Assembly (NCBI GenBank): GCA_030151135.1
Contig: JASLEQ010000284.1
Location: 1-12,126, forward strand
From: Candidatus Sulfotelmatobacter sp.
GTDB taxonomy: Bacteria; Acidobacteriota; Terriglobia; Terriglobales; SbA1
DNA: 12,126 nt
Direction: 5' to 3'
Part shown: piece after piece, positions 1 to 6,382 of the stretch
Layout of the letters: every line of letters starts with the position of its first letter
How positions within the stretch are numbered: the first letter of the stretch is position 1
Notes under the pieces: generated by a model
Seen by the model: the letters and a program-made list of their open reading frames with translations, nothing else
Databases searched by the model: none
Told to the model about the DNA's origin: nothing
Made by a program: the position numbers and the translations under genes

Positions 1-1320
1 GTTGAATAGGTCCCCAAACGCAACGCCGCGATGTGCCGCCTCTTTCTGAAAGTCCGGCCCTGCGGAATTGCCGACTTCAACGAACTTACCGTTGCCCAGA
101 TTGCGAAAAAGGGAATTGGGCTCGGGATATTTGCGCCTTCCAAGTTCGGCGATGTTGTCGAGCACATTGGCGCGCGCAACGAACAGGTCCTTCCACCCGT
201 CGTTGTCAAAGTCAAAAATGCCATTCCCCCAACCTGACATCTCATTAGTGGCTCGCAATCCACTCTCTTGCGTCAGATCGTCGAACTCACCATTTCCCTG
301 GTTGATCAGCAGCGGAAACGACTCGTGCTCCACGGCCGTATACCAGATGTCGGGACGTCCATCATTGTTGACGTCCTGGAAACTTGAGCCCATCCCCGAT
401 AAAGCCGTGCCATCCGGCGCATAGGCCACACCCGCTTGCGTCCCCACTTCCTCAAACTTTTTTCCGCCCAGGTTGTGAAACAGAAATCCTGGAGTAGTGT
501 CGTTCGCCACAAAGGCGTCAAGAAATCCATCGCCATCGTAGTCGGCGAACGAAACGCTCATTCCTTTTCCCATGCGCGATGAGATCCCAGTTTCCTGGGA
601 TACGTCTGTGAATGTGCCATCGCCGTTATTGCGGTAGAGGCTGTTGTGCAGCGACTGGTAAACCTTCGGATGGCAGTAGCCGCGGACTCCGCTTTTCACG
701 TGGCAGAACGGATCCTTGTTCACTTCCCAGACGCAGTAGTTCACCACGAACAAGTCCAGCTTGCCGTCGTTGTTGTAATCGAACCAACCTGCGCCGGCGG
801 ACCACATCTTCTTGCCATTCATCTCCGCCCCACCGAGGCCCGCTTTGGCAGTTACATCTGTGAAGGTGCCATCGCCGTTGTTGTGAAACAGTTGATTGCC
901 GGTAACGTTCGCTAAAAAAATGTCGGGTCGACCGTCGTTGTCATAATCCCCAACGGCCACTCCCATTCCGTAGCCCGCTCCCGCGACTCCGGCGCGCTCG
1001 GTCACGTCAGTAAATGTACCGTCGTGATTGTTGTGATAGAGACGGTTCCAGTATGTAGGCGATTCCTTCTGCAAGGAGGGGATTGCGGCTCCGTTCACAA
1101 GATAAATGTCGAGCCAGCCGTCGCCATCGTAGTCGAGCAACGCGACTCCAGCGACCATGGTTTCGATCTGATTCTTGTTGGGCGTCGGAGAGTTCTGGGT
1201 AATGAAGTTGACTCCGGATTTGGCGGCGATATTCTCAAAGCGAATTGCGGGCGGGTCCGGTGGACTCGCCAATCCGAGAACACCCAAAGCGATAGACAGC
1301 GTAATGATGAAATAACGCAT
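1..1320 (-). CDS. Secreted FG-GAP/VCBS repeat protein, UnbV/ASPIC type (3' end outside window)
   Basis: The minus-strand frame is open from an ATG at 1320 to base 1: 440 codons without a stop, so the C-terminus lies beyond the window. Residues 1-18 (MRYFIITLSIALGVLGLA) look like a Sec signal peptide. The rest is a chain of beta-propeller-type FG-GAP/VCBS units with calcium-loop motifs DxDxDG or close variants at residues 63-68, 125-130, 181-186, 260-265, 316-321 and 370-375. Several are preceded by a 'NNGDGTFTDVT' strand-turn. Cysteines 196, 206 and 216 sit in a WEV..PFC..GYCHP stretch typical of secreted UnbV/ASPIC-like proteins, whose own ASPIC domain would follow the repeats and is not visible. 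A Shine-Dalgarno-like GAGGAA (bases 1331-1336) lies 10 bases upstream of the ATG. Likely extracytoplasmic and calcium-stabilised; the function of this family in Acidobacteriota is unknown to me. Family confidence is high, role unassigned. Confidence 0.9.
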   Translation of the reverse strand, partial: MRYFIITLSIALGVLGLASPPDPPAIRFENIAAKSGVNFITQNSPTPNKNQIETMVAGVALLDYDGDGWLDIYLVNGAAIPSLQKESPTYWNRLYHNNHDGTFTDVTERAGVAGAGYGMGVAVGDYDNDGRPDIFLANVTGNQLFHNNGDGTFTDVTAKAGLGGAEMNGKKMWSAGAGWFDYNNDGKLDLFVVNYCVWEVNKDPFCHVKSGVRGYCHPKVYQSLHNSLYRNNGDGTFTDVSQETGISSRMGKGMSVSFADYDGDGFLDAFVANDTTPGFLFHNLGGKKFEEVGTQAGVAYAPDGTALSGMGSSFQDVNNDGRPDIWYTAVEHESFPLLINQGNGEFDDLTQESGLRATNEMSGWGNGIFDFDNDGWKDLFVARANVLDNIAELGRRKYPEPNSLFRNLGNGKFVEVGNSAGPDFQKEAAHRGVAFGDLFN

Positions 1321-1571
1321 GAAAAATGGATTCCTCAAGACACCGGCTGACTAGGAAGCTCTACAGGCGGTGCGCGCGGATCCGAGACTAACCTCAGATT
1401 TTACCAACTCGCCGCTGCGGAACGACCGATCTGAGCTTCCCCACTGTCCGAAGTCATTACGAATTGGAACTGGGAACGACGGCTAACACGTTCAAGTAGG
1501 GAGAGCGCGCAGGGCCGGACGATATTACCTCCAAGCCCTGCGAACCCTGCCCGCGAGTTTCAGCCCCAGAC
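1321..1571. other. Gap between two minus-strand genes
   Basis: No convincing gene lies here. Reading on the minus strand, the gap starts after the Sel1 gene stop and ends at the ribosome binding site of the FG-GAP gene. It contains one perfect 8-bp inverted repeat, listed separately. I could not find a clear sigma-70 promoter. The gap is long enough for the FG-GAP gene to have its own promoter, so co-transcription with the Sel1 gene is not assured. Confidence 0.6.
1508..1542 (-). repeat. 8-bp inverted repeat after the Sel1 gene, possible weak terminator
   Basis: CGCAGGGC (1508-1515) pairs perfectly with GCCCTGCG (1535-1542) across a 19-base loop, about 30 bases after the Sel1 stop codon in the direction of transcription. 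No T-tract follows on the minus strand, so it is not a standard intrinsic terminator. It may still stabilise the 3' end of the mRNA or be chance. Confidence 0.3.
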
Positions 1572-2534
1572 TCAGTGTCTTTGATATAGGCCACCGACGG
1601 AAGCCAATCCGTTCCCGAGGTCAACTTTTGGCAGCGAATTTGTTAACTTTGCGGCGGCCGCGTTCGCCTGTCGAAGTTGATCTTCGGTCAGAATGCCCGA
1701 GAGCTTCCGCAATTCTTGCTCGGCATTCTTCTCGCCGCGCTCTGCCGCCGCTTTGTACCAGGTGTAAGCAGCTGTGTAGTCCAGGGGCACACCTTTCCCG
1801 TGTTCATAAAGATAGCCCAGATCGAGCTGGGCGGAGGCGTACCCCTGTTCCGCGGCCATCCGCACCCAGCTCGCGGCTTGCTTAGTGTCTTTCGCGACGC
1901 CTACTCCCTTGTAATACATCCAGGCGAGGTTTTGTTGCGCGGGAGCGTACCCGAGTTCCGCTGCCGCCCGGAACAAGGCTGCGGCTCGCTCACCACTCTT
2001 GGGTTCGCCTTTGCCAAGCAGATACATCGACGCGAGATTGCACTGAGCGACTGGGTTACCGTGATCTGCCGCTTTTTGGTACCAAGCTGCAGCCTCACTG
2101 AGATTTTTCTTCACGCCTTCGCCGCGTTCATACATCGAGCCCAAATTGTTCTGCGCGGTGGGATGTCCTTCGTTCGCGGCGGCTGAGTAGGAGAGGAAGG
2201 CTTGGCCGTAATCCCTCTTTACTCCCAGTCCGTGCTCGTACATATAGCCCAATGTGAACTTTGCATCCATGGATCCCTGCGTCTCTGCCTTTTTGTACCA
2301 CCTGATGGCCTCCTCGTAGTCCGTTGGAACGCCGCTGCCGGTCATGTAGGCCCATCCCAGCTTGTACTGCGCTTCAGTATTTCCGTCCCTGGCCTGCTGT
2401 TGGAGTGAGGCGACGTCTTGCAGTTTCTTGCCGTTAGCTCCTCTGGTTTGATTTTGTACCGTTGTAACCGTAGCGAAAAGATAGAACGAAAGTGATGGCA
2501 GTAACGTAAAGGCTAGCAGCGCTCTTCGATTCAT
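1572..2534 (-). CDS. Exported Sel1-like repeat (TPR-like) protein
   Basis: This encodes 320 aa from the ATG at 2534, chosen because GAGGGG (2543-2548) lies 8 bases upstream and a signal-peptide-like N-terminus follows (MNRRALLAFTLLPSLSFYLF). The frame is open 60 codons further upstream, but that part has no export signal or family similarity and is probably untranslated. The core is six tandem 36-residue Sel1 repeats, each matching G(x)xxAQxxLGxMYxxGxGVxxDxxxAxxWYxxAA, followed by a short helical tail (LSGILTEDQLRQANAAAAKL) and a low-complexity C-terminus ending LYQRH. Sel1 repeats form alpha-alpha solenoids used as protein-protein scaffolds, often in the periplasm or at the envelope. No catalytic domain is seen, so an adaptor role is inferred and the partner is unknown. 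The next gene downstream on the same strand is the FG-GAP protein; upstream and divergent is the winged-helix/propeller gene. Confidence 0.92.
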   Translation of the reverse strand: MNRRALLAFTLLPSLSFYLFATVTTVQNQTRGANGKKLQDVASLQQQARDGNTEAQYKLGWAYMTGSGVPTDYEEAIRWYKKAETQGSMDAKFTLGYMYEHGLGVKRDYGQAFLSYSAAANEGHPTAQNNLGSMYERGEGVKKNLSEAAAWYQKAADHGNPVAQCNLASMYLLGKGEPKSGERAAALFRAAAELGYAPAQQNLAWMYYKGVGVAKDTKQAASWVRMAAEQGYASAQLDLGYLYEHGKGVPLDYTAAYTWYKAAAERGEKNAEQELRKLSGILTEDQLRQANAAAAKLTNSLPKVDLGNGLASVGGLYQRH

Positions 2535-2585
2535 CTCAATGTCCCCTCTGTCGTCAAATTCACCCGGGTTGTGTTTCCACGGGAG

Positions 2586-2623
2586 AGCCCTGTTTTGTGG
2601 ATCTATTTCCATGCAGCAGGGCT
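2586..2623. repeat. 7-bp inverted repeat
   Basis: AGCCCTG (2586-2592) and CAGGGCT (2617-2623) are perfect inverted copies separated by 24 bases. They lie in what would be the 5' leader of the Sel1 gene. The loop is long and the function is unknown; it could be chance. Confidence 0.3.
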
Positions 2624-2681
2624 TGCGGGAGATTGACGTTTTGCACAGCGGTACAGAGGCAAACGAGATTCGCACGAGTGG

Positions 2682-2699
2682 ATCACGAGATAACGTGAT
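2682..2699. promoter_or_regulatory. Candidate operator: ATCACG-N6-CGTGAT dyad
   Basis: ATCACG (2682-2687) and CGTGAT (2694-2699) form a perfect 6-bp dyad with a 6-base spacer, 104 bases before the winged-helix gene start. The size and spacing fit a homodimeric regulator site. No regulator can be named. The adjacent winged-helix protein is one candidate, although OmpR-type domains usually prefer direct repeats. Confidence 0.35.
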
Positions 2700-2790
2700 G
2701 AGCCGACGCAACATACGTCCTGTCTCACGCGTTGTTTAGGTATGTCGCGGAGCGCTCACTAACTTCGGTGACAGAACAACGTCCAAATCA

Positions 2791-2796
2791 GAGGTG
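2791..2796 (+). promoter_or_regulatory. Ribosome binding site that decides the winged-helix gene start
   Basis: GAGGTG (2791-2796) lies 6 bases before the ATG at 2803. A GTG at 2794 is in frame but falls inside this Shine-Dalgarno sequence, so the ATG is preferred. The difference is three residues. Confidence 0.7.
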
Positions 2797-2802
2797 AAGT
2801 CC

Positions 2803-4932
2803 ATGCCAGATTCGCGACTGCCTGCTATCGTCCGCTTTGACATTTTCGAAATTGACCTTCAAGCAGGTGAGTTGCGCAAGGAGGGTCGCAGAGTCAAAGT
2901 ACAAGAACAGCCGTTTCGTGTTTTGTCTTTCCTGCTTGAGCGCGCAGGGGAGGTCGTCACGAGGGAAGAATTGCGGGAGCGACTGTGGCCTGCGGATACC
3001 TTTGTGGGGTTTGACCACGGATTGAACAGTGCTGTGGGAAGGTTGCGGGAAGCGTTAGGGGATTCGGCTGACAATCCTCGCTTTGTTGAGACAATTGCGA
3101 AACGGGGCTACCGCTTTATTGCGGCTTTGCAGAAAACCAATCAGCCGCTGGTGACGGCCACAGTAAAGCTCGACGACGATCCGCATGTCACCCGCCGCCG
3201 TAACCCTGTCAGATTTAAGATCGTCATCGCTGCTGGTCTCGTTCTTGTTTGCGCCAGTGTGGCCGCCCTGATTTATCCGAACACCGCTGCTCCGCCGCAG
3301 GGAAAAATCGAAGTTGTTCCCCTGGTGGCTCTGCACGGATTCCAGGCTACACCGGCCTTTTCGCCCGACGGTACGCTCGTCGCATTTCGTCAAAGTGATG
3401 GGATACGAAGGACCGGCATCTACACGGCTGCAGTGGGAGGCGAGAAAACAGTCCAACTCACGAATGATTCCGGCGATTGTTGTCCGACCTGGTCTCCGGA
3501 TGGGCGGCAGATCGCTTTCAGTCGCTATTCGGATCATCTCCACACAATTTTGATGGTCCCCGCTCTGGGCGGGATCGAGCATCGCCTGTATCGCGGAGCG
3601 GATACGATGGGAGGAGGTTTATCGTGGTCTCCGGACGGGAGTTCCATTGCTTTCGTAGCAAGCCCTTCGGCAGACCGGACCCGCTCTTCGATTTCGTTTC
3701 TATCGCTCAACGACTACAGCACACACGAAGTCACATCACCGCCCCCGGGCTATCTCGATCGTTCTCCCACGTTTTCTCCTGACGGCAAGCGATTAGCGTT
3801 TATCCGATCCACCATAGCGGGAGTCAGCAACGATATCTACGTGATGTCTCTGAATGGCGGGAGCCCAAGGCGACTCACCTTCGACAACCGTCCGATTATG
3901 GGATCGCCCACATGGACCGGCGATAGTCAGGAAATCATATTCTCTTCCGATCGAGGCGTCGCCACGGGCTTGTGGAGGGTTTCAGCTACAGGCTGCACTC
4001 CTACTCCAGTGGCGGGCCCCGTTGGCGAGGCGATGTGGCCCTCCATACCCACAAATGGCAAACATGCTCTTGTGTACGAGCAGGGCGCTTTTAAATCTAA
4101 TATCTGGCGACTCAATTTGCGGGATGCAATGCACCATGACAAACCGGTCACGATTGTTTCTGAAAAGGGTGACAAGATGCGTCCGGAATTGTCGCCTGAT
4201 GGTCAGCACGTAGCATTCGAATCAAACCGTCTGGGGTTTTGGGATCTCTGGACCTGCAACCTCGAGAAGGGAGGGGAATGCGGACAGATCACATCTTTGC
4301 ATGGAACTGCGGGGCGTGCGCGCTGGTCTCCGAACGGACGCTACATCGCCTTCGAATTTCATCCCAACGAGCACAGCGAGATTTATGTCGTAGAAGTGCC
4401 GGACGGAATTCCACATCTCTTGCCAACGATTGCGGGAGCAGACAACTTGTCGCCGAGCTGGTCGCGAGATGGTAACTGGCTCTATTTCGCCTCGAAGAAA
4501 GGATCGGAAGTTTTCCAGATATGGAAAATTCCTGTGCAAGGCGGCGCGCCAGTGCAGATTACCAAGAAAGGAGGAATCTCTGCCGTGGAGTCGCCGGATG
4601 GCCGCTACCTTTATTACTCCAAGTTCGAACATGGCGGAGTATGGCGTGTGCCAACCCCGGGCGGCGAGGAGACGCAAATACTAGATATCGGCGGCGACGG
4701 CTGGCCGAACTGGGCGCTTAGTTCGCAAGGTATTTATTTTTTGTCATTTGCCAAGTTTTCGCACCCCACGATCCAGTACCTCGATTTTGCGTCAGGAAAG
4801 ACGCATCCGGTACTGCTTTTGGATCGAGATGCCGGGTGGGGCCTCAGCATTTCAGGCGATGGAAAGTCGTTGGTTTATACGCAGGACGATTTCGCCGAAT
4901 CGAATCTCATGATGGTGGAAAACTTCCGGTAA
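2803..4932 (+). CDS. Membrane-anchored winged-helix (OmpR/CadC-type) regulator with PD40 (TolB-like) propeller
   Basis: This encodes 709 aa. Residues 9-108 form an OmpR/PhoB-type winged helix: the usual start FDIFEIDLQAGEL, then EVVTREELRERLWP, the recognition-helix region FDHGLNSAVGRLREALGD, and the C-terminal wing AKRGYRFIA. A linker and basic stretch (RRRNPVRFK) precede a single membrane helix at about 139-158 (KIVIAAGLVLVCASVAALIY). The remainder (about 170-709) is a beta-propeller with PD40 motifs (SPDG or close) at 187, 231, 276, 325, 464, 509, 554 and 597. The topology places DNA binding in the cytoplasm and the propeller outside, as in ToxR/CadC one-component regulators. The propeller probably senses or binds something in the periplasm; the ligand is unknown. 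The gene is monocistronic by position: divergent from the Sel1 gene and convergent with ROK, ending 3 bases from it. The architecture is common in Acidobacteriota. The target genes cannot be read from the window. Confidence 0.92.
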   Translation: MPDSRLPAIVRFDIFEIDLQAGELRKEGRRVKVQEQPFRVLSFLLERAGEVVTREELRERLWPADTFVGFDHGLNSAVGRLREALGDSADNPRFVETIAKRGYRFIAALQKTNQPLVTATVKLDDDPHVTRRRNPVRFKIVIAAGLVLVCASVAALIYPNTAAPPQGKIEVVPLVALHGFQATPAFSPDGTLVAFRQSDGIRRTGIYTAAVGGEKTVQLTNDSGDCCPTWSPDGRQIAFSRYSDHLHTILMVPALGGIEHRLYRGADTMGGGLSWSPDGSSIAFVASPSADRTRSSISFLSLNDYSTHEVTSPPPGYLDRSPTFSPDGKRLAFIRSTIAGVSNDIYVMSLNGGSPRRLTFDNRPIMGSPTWTGDSQEIIFSSDRGVATGLWRVSATGCTPTPVAGPVGEAMWPSIPTNGKHALVYEQGAFKSNIWRLNLRDAMHHDKPVTIVSEKGDKMRPELSPDGQHVAFESNRLGFWDLWTCNLEKGGECGQITSLHGTAGRARWSPNGRYIAFEFHPNEHSEIYVVEVPDGIPHLLPTIAGADNLSPSWSRDGNWLYFASKKGSEVFQIWKIPVQGGAPVQITKKGGISAVESPDGRYLYYSKFEHGGVWRVPTPGGEETQILDIGGDGWPNWALSSQGIYFLSFAKFSHPTIQYLDFASGKTHPVLLLDRDAGWGLSISGDGKSLVYTQDDFAESNLMMVENFR

Positions 4933-4935
4933 TTC

Positions 4936-6138
4936 TCATCGTCCAGCAGATCGCAACAGATCAAGGATTGCCGGCTCGATTGCAAGCGAAACCGCCCCTC
5001 TCAAAACGGCTGAGTTGCCCAAACCTCCAAGGGCAACTCTTGCGACGGCGAATTCGCTGCCTTCGAGCAGTCGAGTTACTTCCTTCAACAAAACCAGATG
5101 GTTGCCCACTTCTCCCCCCAGCAAAATGAGGTTCGGATTGAGAATGAGAGCAAGATCGAGAATCACATCCGTCAGAATCATGGCTCGCTGCCGCAGAATT
5201 CTCTTTGCTTTGACATTCCCGGTATCCGCGAGGTCCCAAACATCAGCAGCACGGTTAACAGAATGGCGGATCTTTGAAACGGATCGGCCGGAATGCCAAC
5301 TTTTCAGGATGCCTGAGGTGGAAAGAGCCGCTTCAAGCTTGCCGTATTTGTGAATCGCCGGATGCTCCCTCGAAATGCTTGGGACACGTAAGTAGCCGAT
5401 CTCGCCCGCCGACCATTGCGATCCCCGGTAAATATTGCCGTTGAGAAAGATACCGGCGCCTACGCCTTCTTCGATGGTGATGAAAACGAAATTTGTCTCT
5501 CCGACCGCCGCTCCAGAGTGACGTTCGCCGGCTGCCCCCAGATTCGTGTCATTGTCAACAAGGACGGGGCACTGAAGTTCCCGTGAGAGCATCGTGCCGA
5601 GGGGAATGTGGCTCCAATTTTGGAGAGCGGTAAAAGCGAGGACGGTTCCTTCATCTACATTCACAATTGCTGGCACGCCGACTGTGGCCCGCAGCAACCG
5701 CACCTTTGACAACTTTTTCATTCGCAACAAGCGACGTAATTCTTTTCCAACTTGCTGGCAAATTTGTTCTGGCGTGCTCATCGACTTATCAATGGCTACG
5801 TTGCAGTGGGCCAGTTTATCTGCGTTCAAATCGGTAACCAGGATTCGGATTGCGTCGCGTGTGATTTCTACACCCGCGATGCAACCGCGGTGCGCGTTAA
5901 AACTCACAATGTCGGGAGGCCGGCCGCCGGTAGAATCTCCTTCGCCGAGCGCCTCAACCAACCCTGCGGAAATGAGGGTGCCAATTACATTCGTGACCGA
6001 GGGCGCGCTCAAGCCGGACGCGCGAACCAGGTCTGCCTTCGAGCAGGGGCCTAACTCACGCAGGAGCCGGAGCAGCATTTCGGCGTTAGTCTGCCGGATC
6101 AGCGGAGGCCGCCCAATCAAGATGGATTTACCTGTCAT
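4936..6138 (-). CDS. ROK-family transcriptional regulator (degenerate sugar-kinase fold)
   Basis: This encodes 400 aa from the ATG at 6138. The frame stays open to 6246, but the family normally starts near this Met (MTGKSILIGRPPLIRQTN). Residues 13-65 form the winged HTH (NAEMLLRLLRELGPCSKADLVRASGLS, then VTNVIGTLISAGLVEALG), with GGRPP at 71-75. Residues 85-400 form the ROK domain: VDNDTNLGAAGE (194-205, including the Asp that is catalytic in ROK kinases), EGVGAGIFLNG (224-234), SAGEIGY (243-249) and NPNLILLGGEV (334-344). The first phosphate motif (DxGxT) is replaced by GVEITRDA. The zinc motif GH...CxCGxxGCxE is lost: His becomes Tyr249 and the Cys are absent around KYGKLEA (264-270). It is therefore probably a sugar-binding repressor like NagC/XylR, without kinase activity. 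No good Shine-Dalgarno precedes the ATG. It is divergent from the thuA-GH116 gene set, its likely target. Confidence 0.92.
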   Translation of the reverse strand: MTGKSILIGRPPLIRQTNAEMLLRLLRELGPCSKADLVRASGLSAPSVTNVIGTLISAGLVEALGEGDSTGGRPPDIVSFNAHRGCIAGVEITRDAIRILVTDLNADKLAHCNVAIDKSMSTPEQICQQVGKELRRLLRMKKLSKVRLLRATVGVPAIVNVDEGTVLAFTALQNWSHIPLGTMLSRELQCPVLVDNDTNLGAAGERHSGAAVGETNFVFITIEEGVGAGIFLNGNIYRGSQWSAGEIGYLRVPSISREHPAIHKYGKLEAALSTSGILKSWHSGRSVSKIRHSVNRAADVWDLADTGNVKAKRILRQRAMILTDVILDLALILNPNLILLGGEVGNHLVLLKEVTRLLEGSEFAVARVALGGLGNSAVLRGAVSLAIEPAILDLLRSAGR

Positions 6139-6151
6139 CGAAGAATCTTCG
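6139..6151 (-). repeat. Short palindrome touching the ROK start codon
   Basis: CGAAGAATCTTCG is a perfect 6-bp dyad with one central base. It lies immediately upstream of the ROK ATG, where a ribosome binding site would be expected. Either a protein bound here or an RNA fold could affect ROK translation or transcription. Confidence 0.4.
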
Positions 6152-6162
6152 TAAGCATTCCA

Positions 6163-6182
6163 GCCGACGGAAGACCGTCGGC
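6163..6182 (-). promoter_or_regulatory. Strong 8-bp hairpin in the ROK leader
   Basis: GCCGACGG (6163-6170) and CCGTCGGC (6175-6182) pair perfectly around a 4-base loop. This GC-rich stem ends 24 bases upstream of the ROK ATG. It has no following T-tract on either strand, so it is not a standard terminator. It may be an mRNA leader structure or an operator. Confidence 0.5.
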
Positions 6183-6198
6183 AACGGATCATCGTAAT

Positions 6199-6249
6199 TG
6201 ATTGCCCCGTAGAGAGCCCGCAGTTTCCCCTCTCCCACTCTGGCAATCA
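6199..6249. repeat. 8-bp inverted repeat with long spacer
   Basis: TGATTGCC (6199-6206) and GGCAATCA (6242-6249) are perfect inverted copies separated by 35 bases. They could be two half-sites for a looping regulator or the base of a leader fold. The biological role is uncertain. Confidence 0.35.
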
Positions 6250-6257
6250 CGGACTCA

Positions 6258-6286
6258 AAACATTCTAATGATTATTAACAATGTTT
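6258..6286. promoter_or_regulatory. Candidate operator: AT-rich dyad AAACATT-N15-AATGTTT
   Basis: AAACATT (6258-6264) and AATGTTT (6280-6286) are perfect 7-bp inverted copies with a 15-base AT-rich spacer that itself contains TAATGATTA (6266-6274). On the plus strand the dyad would cover the -35 and spacer region of a TACAAT -10-like hexamer at 6291-6296. On the minus strand, TAGAAT (complement of 6262-6267) is -10-like. Long AT-rich dyads between a ROK gene and its target genes are typical places for ROK binding, so ROK is the likely ligand; this is an inference. Confidence 0.45.
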
Positions 6287-6290
6287 GGCT

Positions 6291-6296
6291 TACAAT
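6291..6296 (+). promoter_or_regulatory. Possible -10 element for the thuA-GH116 gene set
   Basis: TACAAT differs from the sigma-70 -10 consensus at one base. No good -35 hexamer is present at 16-18 bases upstream, so the promoter would need activation or be weak. It would give a leader of about 80 bases before the GTG at 6383. Confidence 0.3.
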
Positions 6297-6367
6297 ATTT
6301 CGAGCACGCCACAACCGGCCTGGTGGGCGCTTCTCGGCGCCAAAGTTGCCGCATAGCTTCTCGCTTT

Positions 6368-6373
6368 AAGGAT
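6368..6373 (+). promoter_or_regulatory. Ribosome binding site deciding the GTG start of the first thuA-like gene
   Basis: AAGGAT lies 9 bases before the GTG at 6383. The in-frame ATG alternatives at 6281 and 6419 have no comparable Shine-Dalgarno sequence, and the one at 6281 would add 34 residues that spoil the export signal. Confidence 0.55.
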
Positions 6374-6382
6374 GGTGATCAA

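Larger units (their letters stand above)
2535..2802. other. Divergent intergenic region between the Sel1 gene and the winged-helix/propeller gene
   Basis: These 268 bases have no gene I can support. They must hold the promoters of both divergent genes. A TTGACG at 2633-2638 resembles a -35 element for the plus strand, but I find no -10 hexamer at normal spacing. Two dyads are visible, at 2586-2623 and 2682-2699, and are listed separately. Confidence 0.6.
6139..6382. other. Divergent regulatory region between the ROK gene and the thuA-GH116 gene set
   Basis: These 244 bases contain no supported gene. In frame they could extend either neighbour, but neither extension has family similarity. The region is rich in dyads, listed separately: 6139-6151, 6163-6182, 6199-6249 and 6258-6286. 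Bases 6256-6300 are clearly more AT-rich than the surrounding genes. This is where the promoters of both transcription units should lie. Confidence 0.7.

Noticed and set aside
1677..2186. Plus-strand open frame of 169 codons opposite the Sel1 gene
   Set aside because: It is the mirror of a repeated gene, with no domain and no Shine-Dalgarno; the Sel1 repeats on the minus strand explain the sequence.
1572..2499. Periodic DNA of about 108 bases suggesting a tandem nucleotide repeat or CRISPR-like array
   Set aside because: The period is the 36-codon Sel1 unit; copies diverge at the DNA level and there are no identical repeats with unique spacers.
2535..2714. 60-codon N-terminal extension of the Sel1 protein
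   Set aside because: The extension hides the signal peptide, and the internal ATG at 2534 has a well-spaced GAGGGG.
6139..6246. 36-codon N-terminal extension of the ROK protein
   Set aside because: ROK regulators begin close to the HTH, and the extension includes the GC-rich hairpin with no family similarity. The weak Shine-Dalgarno at 6138 leaves some doubt.
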